This document shows, piece by piece, positions 22,488 through 24,931 of a stretch of DNA of 24,931 bases (its first letter is position 1; every line of letters begins with the position of its first letter). The position numbers and the translations under genes are program-made. This DNA is from JBEEJZ01 sp041168905 (GTDB lineage: Bacteria; Pseudomonadota; Gammaproteobacteria; Burkholderiales; Burkholderiaceae_C): assembly GCA_041168905.1 (NCBI GenBank), contig JBEEJZ010000271.1:1-24931 (forward strand), in the 5' to 3' direction. Below the pieces are notes generated by a model. It saw only the letters and a program-made list of their open reading frames with translations, searched no databases and was not told the origin of the DNA.

Positions 22488-22521
22488 ATCATACGAGGGC
22501 AGTGTAAACCCCGGGTAAACC
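22488..22521 (-). promoter_or_regulatory. Possible mla promoter region with two direct repeats
   Basis: On the minus strand TATGAT (22493 to 22488, 5 of 6 matches to a -10 box) lies just before the gltBD hairpin. Just upstream of it, GTAAACC occurs twice on the plus strand (22504-22510 and 22515-22521), exactly 11 bp apart, about one helical turn. There is no -35 at the usual distance: the nearest matches give spacers of 9 or 20 bases. This could be an activator-dependent promoter or chance. Confidence 0.35.
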
Positions 22522-22538
22522 TGAGGCTTAGTGCACCA

Positions 22539-24005
22539 TCATCGCGGCAGATCGCTGTGGCCCATCAGGAATTCATCAACTGCACGAGCTGCCTGACGAC
22601 CTTCACGGATCGCCCACACGACCAGACTTTGCCCCCTGCGCATGTCGCCTGCGGCAAACACCTTGGCGGCGTTGGTAGCGTAGCCGCCATTGAAGTCGGT
22701 GCTGGCCTTGGCGTTGCCCCGGGCGTCCTTGTCCACGCCAAAGGCTTCAAGTACGGTGGCGACCGGATTCACAAAGCCCATGGCGAGCAACACCAGATCG
22801 GCCTTGTAAGTTTTTTCGGTGCCAGCAATCTCGACCAGTTTGCCGTCCTTGAATTCGACATGCACCGTGGTCAGACCCGTGACTTTGCCCTTTTCACCGG
22901 TGAATTCCTTGGTGGAAATCGCAAACTCGCGGGTGCAACCCTCATCGTGACTGGAGCTGGTACGCAGCTTCATGGGCCAATAGGGCCAGGTCAGAGGACG
23001 GTTCTCTTCCTTGGGCGGTTGGGGCATCACCTCAAACTGGGTCACGCTCACCGCACCATGGCGGTTGGATGTACCGACACAGTCAGAACCAGTGTCGCCA
23101 CCGCCAATCACAATCACATGCTTGCCATCAGCGCGCAACTGGCCCTTGAGCTTGTCGCCTGCATTGACCTTGTTTTGCTGGGGCAGAAATTCCATGGCGA
23201 AATGGATGCCATCGAGATCACGACCTGGCACGGGCAGGTCACGCGATTGTTCAGAGCCACCGGTCAGCAGCACGGCATCGAACTCTTTTTTGAGCTGTTC
23301 AGCCGTCACGGTGTCCTTGGACCAGTTGGTCACTTTGGAGCCGTCGGGCCAGCTGCCTACCAGCACGCCGGTGCGAATGGTCACGCCTTCGGCTTCGAGC
23401 TGCTTGACGCGCCGGTCGATGTGCGACTTTTCCATCTTGAAGTCAGGAATCCCGTAGCGCAACAAGCCACCCACGCGGTCGTTCTTTTCGAACAGGGTCA
23501 CATCATGACCAGCACGTGCGAGTTGCTGCGAAGCGGCAAGGCCAGCGGGACCCGACCCCACCACCGCCACTTTTTTACCCGTCTTGTGCTTGGCCGGACG
23601 GGCAGTGACCCAGCCCTCGTCCCAGGCGCGGTCGATGATGGCGTGCTCGATGGACTTGATGCCGACTGCCGCATCATTCACGTTGACCACGCAGGCCGCC
23701 TCGCAAGGCGCGGGGCAGATACGGCCAGTGAACTCAGGGAAGTTGTTGGTGCTGTGCAGCACTTCGATCGCGTTCTTCCAGTCACCTTGGTAAACCAGGT
23801 CGTTGAAGTCCGGGATGATGTTGTTGACCGGGCAACCGTTGTTGCAAAACGGCGTGCCACAGTCCATGCAACGGGCCGCCTGCTTTTGAGACTGCTCGGG
23901 CGTCAGACCAACCACAAACTCCTTGTAATGCTTCAAACGCTCGGCGACAGGCTTGTAGCCTTCTTCGATGCGCTCATACTCCATGAAGCCAGTAACTTTT
24001 CCCAT
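22539..24005 (-). CDS. gltD: Glutamate synthase (NADPH) small subunit
   Basis: 488-residue beta subunit that takes electrons from NADPH and passes them to GltB for making glutamate from glutamine and 2-oxoglutarate. N-terminal cysteines CMDCGTPFCNNGC (C46, C49, C54, C58) and CPAPCEAAC (C97, C101, C105) serve the iron-sulfur clusters. VVGSGPAGLAA (about residues 148-158) binds FAD, VIGGGDTGSD binds NADPH, and AAGDMRRGQSLVVWAI closes the FAD site. AAGGAAA lies about 6 bases before ATG 24005. It follows gltB by 29 bases and ends at a terminator. Confidence 0.97.
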   Translation of the reverse strand: MGKVTGFMEYERIEEGYKPVAERLKHYKEFVVGLTPEQSQKQAARCMDCGTPFCNNGCPVNNIIPDFNDLVYQGDWKNAIEVLHSTNNFPEFTGRICPAPCEAACVVNVNDAAVGIKSIEHAIIDRAWDEGWVTARPAKHKTGKKVAVVGSGPAGLAASQQLARAGHDVTLFEKNDRVGGLLRYGIPDFKMEKSHIDRRVKQLEAEGVTIRTGVLVGSWPDGSKVTNWSKDTVTAEQLKKEFDAVLLTGGSEQSRDLPVPGRDLDGIHFAMEFLPQQNKVNAGDKLKGQLRADGKHVIVIGGGDTGSDCVGTSNRHGAVSVTQFEVMPQPPKEENRPLTWPYWPMKLRTSSSHDEGCTREFAISTKEFTGEKGKVTGLTTVHVEFKDGKLVEIAGTEKTYKADLVLLAMGFVNPVATVLEAFGVDKDARGNAKASTDFNGGYATNAAKVFAAGDMRRGQSLVVWAIREGRQAARAVDEFLMGHSDLPR

Positions 24006-24034
24006 GATGCTTTCCTTCGATCTTGACGTTCAGC

Positions 24035-24931
24035 TTAGGCAGCCACTGCAGCTTGGGCCGATTTGGCCGCCTTCTTGGCGTTGATTTCGCCCAGGGCGCG
24101 CTTGTATTCGTTCGGGAAGACCTTGACGAACTTGCTGCGAGCTGTTGCCCAGTTGTCCAACAGCTCACGTGCGCGCTGGCTGCCGGTCCACTTGTGGTGG
24201 TCTTCCAACAGCTTCTTCAGCTGCGCTTCATCCGCCTGGTCACGGTGCCACACCTTACGGTCAATCTGAGCCTCCTGCTCGGCCACAGTCAGCACTTTTT
24301 CTATGCTGACCATGGCGGTGTTGCAGCGGGCGGCGAACTGACCATCTTCATCAAAGACATAGGCCACACCGCCGCTCATGCCAGCGCCAAAGTTGCGGCC
24401 CGTCTTGCCCAGCACGGCGACCGTGCCGCCGGTCATGTATTCGCAGCCATGATCCCCCGTGCCTTCGACCACTGCGGTGGCGCCCGACAGACGCACCGCG
24501 AAGCGCTCGCCGGCCACACCGGCAAAGAAGGCCTCGCCCGAGGTCGCGCCGTACATCACGGTGTTGCCCACGATGATGTTCTGTGCCGCCACACCACGGA
24601 ACTCCAGGCTGGGGCGCACCACCACGCGGCCACCCGACAAGCCCTTGCCGGTGTAGTCATTGGCCTCACCAATGAGGTACAGCGTGATGCCCTTGGTCAG
24701 GAATGCGCCAAAGGATTGACCACCCGTGCCTTCGAGCTGGATGCGAATGGTGTCGTCAGGCAAGCCTCCTGGATGCACTTTGGTCACGGCACCAGACAAC
24801 ATGGCACCGACCGAGCGGTTCACGTTGCGTGCGGTTTCCATGAACTGGACTTTTTCACCCTTGTCGATGGCAGGACGGCTCTTGGCGATCAGCACGTTGT
24901 CGAGGGCCTTGGCCAGACCGTGGTCCTGGGT
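24035..24931 (-). CDS. gltB: Glutamate synthase (NADPH) large subunit, 5' part outside window
   Basis: C-terminal 298 residues of the alpha subunit; the frame is open through the right edge (TQDHGLAKALDN and onward), so the gene continues beyond it. What is visible is the glycine-rich right-handed beta-helix domain (GLSGGRVVVRP, GATSGEAFFAGVAGERF, MTGGTVAVLGKTGRNFGAGMS) and the charged C-terminal helix region, which links the amidotransferase and synthase domains and supports subunit contact. The catalytic parts lie outside the window. No frameshift or break is seen. Confidence 0.96.
   Translation of the reverse strand, partial: TQDHGLAKALDNVLIAKSRPAIDKGEKVQFMETARNVNRSVGAMLSGAVTKVHPGGLPDDTIRIQLEGTGGQSFGAFLTKGITLYLIGEANDYTGKGLSGGRVVVRPSLEFRGVAAQNIIVGNTVMYGATSGEAFFAGVAGERFAVRLSGATAVVEGTGDHGCEYMTGGTVAVLGKTGRNFGAGMSGGVAYVFDEDGQFAARCNTAMVSIEKVLTVAEQEAQIDRKVWHRDQADEAQLKKLLEDHHKWTGSQRARELLDNWATARSKFVKVFPNEYKRALGEINAKKAAKSAQAAVAA

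Noticed and set aside
22434..24026. 530-codon open frame on the plus strand opposite gltD
   Set aside because: It mirrors gltD almost end to end and its product has no recognisable motif, while gltD has every expected cofactor motif. Long antisense frames are common opposite GC-rich genes. Conservation of this frame after controlling for gltD codon constraint would be needed to reopen it.
1..24931. Mobile elements, phage genes, CRISPR arrays, toxin-antitoxin or defence genes, tRNA or rRNA
   Set aside because: Every gene is a housekeeping or small conserved gene, gaps are short, and no tandem repeats, transposase motifs or RNA gene structures were found by eye.

Overview
The window is chromosomal DNA of a betaproteobacterium, most likely a member of the Comamonadaceae (Burkholderiales) close to Rhodoferax, Polaromonas or Curvibacter. 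I base this on the moderately high GC content, the protein sequences, and a gene order (mla, bolA, murA, his, HIT, tat, then DegS-like protease, NIF3 and pet genes) that I remember as typical of that family. No search was run. There is no sign of phage, insertion sequences, CRISPR, tRNA or rRNA, and every gap between genes is under 300 bases.

Layout from left to right. (1) 1-2011, minus strand: petA-petB of the cytochrome bc1 complex, with petB running off the left edge. (2) 2161-2589, plus strand: mscL, divergent from petA; their shared spacer holds a likely pet promoter inside two inverted repeats. (3) 2616-4854, minus strand: a compact three-gene unit of a cysteine-rich protein, a NIF3-family protein and pdxA. 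(4) 4951-6090, plus strand: a membrane-anchored single-PDZ trypsin-like protease. (5) 6097-22453, minus strand: 24 genes in one direction with no gap above 111 bases. In transcription order these are mlaF-mlaE-mlaD-mlaA-mlaC-mlaB, a YadGH-like ABC exporter, an IbaG/BolA protein, murA, hisG-D-C-B-H-A-F-I-E, a small membrane protein, a HIT protein, and tatA-tatB-tatC. (6) 22539-24931, minus strand: gltD and the 3' part of gltB, followed by a terminator that lies directly against mlaF.

How the genes fit together. The mla block moves phospholipids between outer and inner membrane (MlaA in the outer membrane, MlaC in the periplasm, MlaFEDB in the inner membrane). MurA makes the first committed peptidoglycan precursor. 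The his block encodes most of histidine synthesis but lacks HisZ, needed by the short HisG, and a histidinol-phosphate phosphatase; both must be elsewhere. TatABC exports folded proteins, and two proteins encoded in the window (the Rieske protein and MlaC) carry Tat-like N-termini. GltBD assimilates ammonia, and the glutamate made is the amino donor for HisC.

I see no clearly new multi-gene system: this is a conserved housekeeping region. The items most worth a second look are small: the nested inverted repeats at the pet promoter, a near-perfect 20-bp palindrome upstream of the protease, the terminator and direct repeats at the head of the mla operon, the cysteine-rich protein coupled to NIF3, and the odd haem spacing and Qo motif of cytochrome b.
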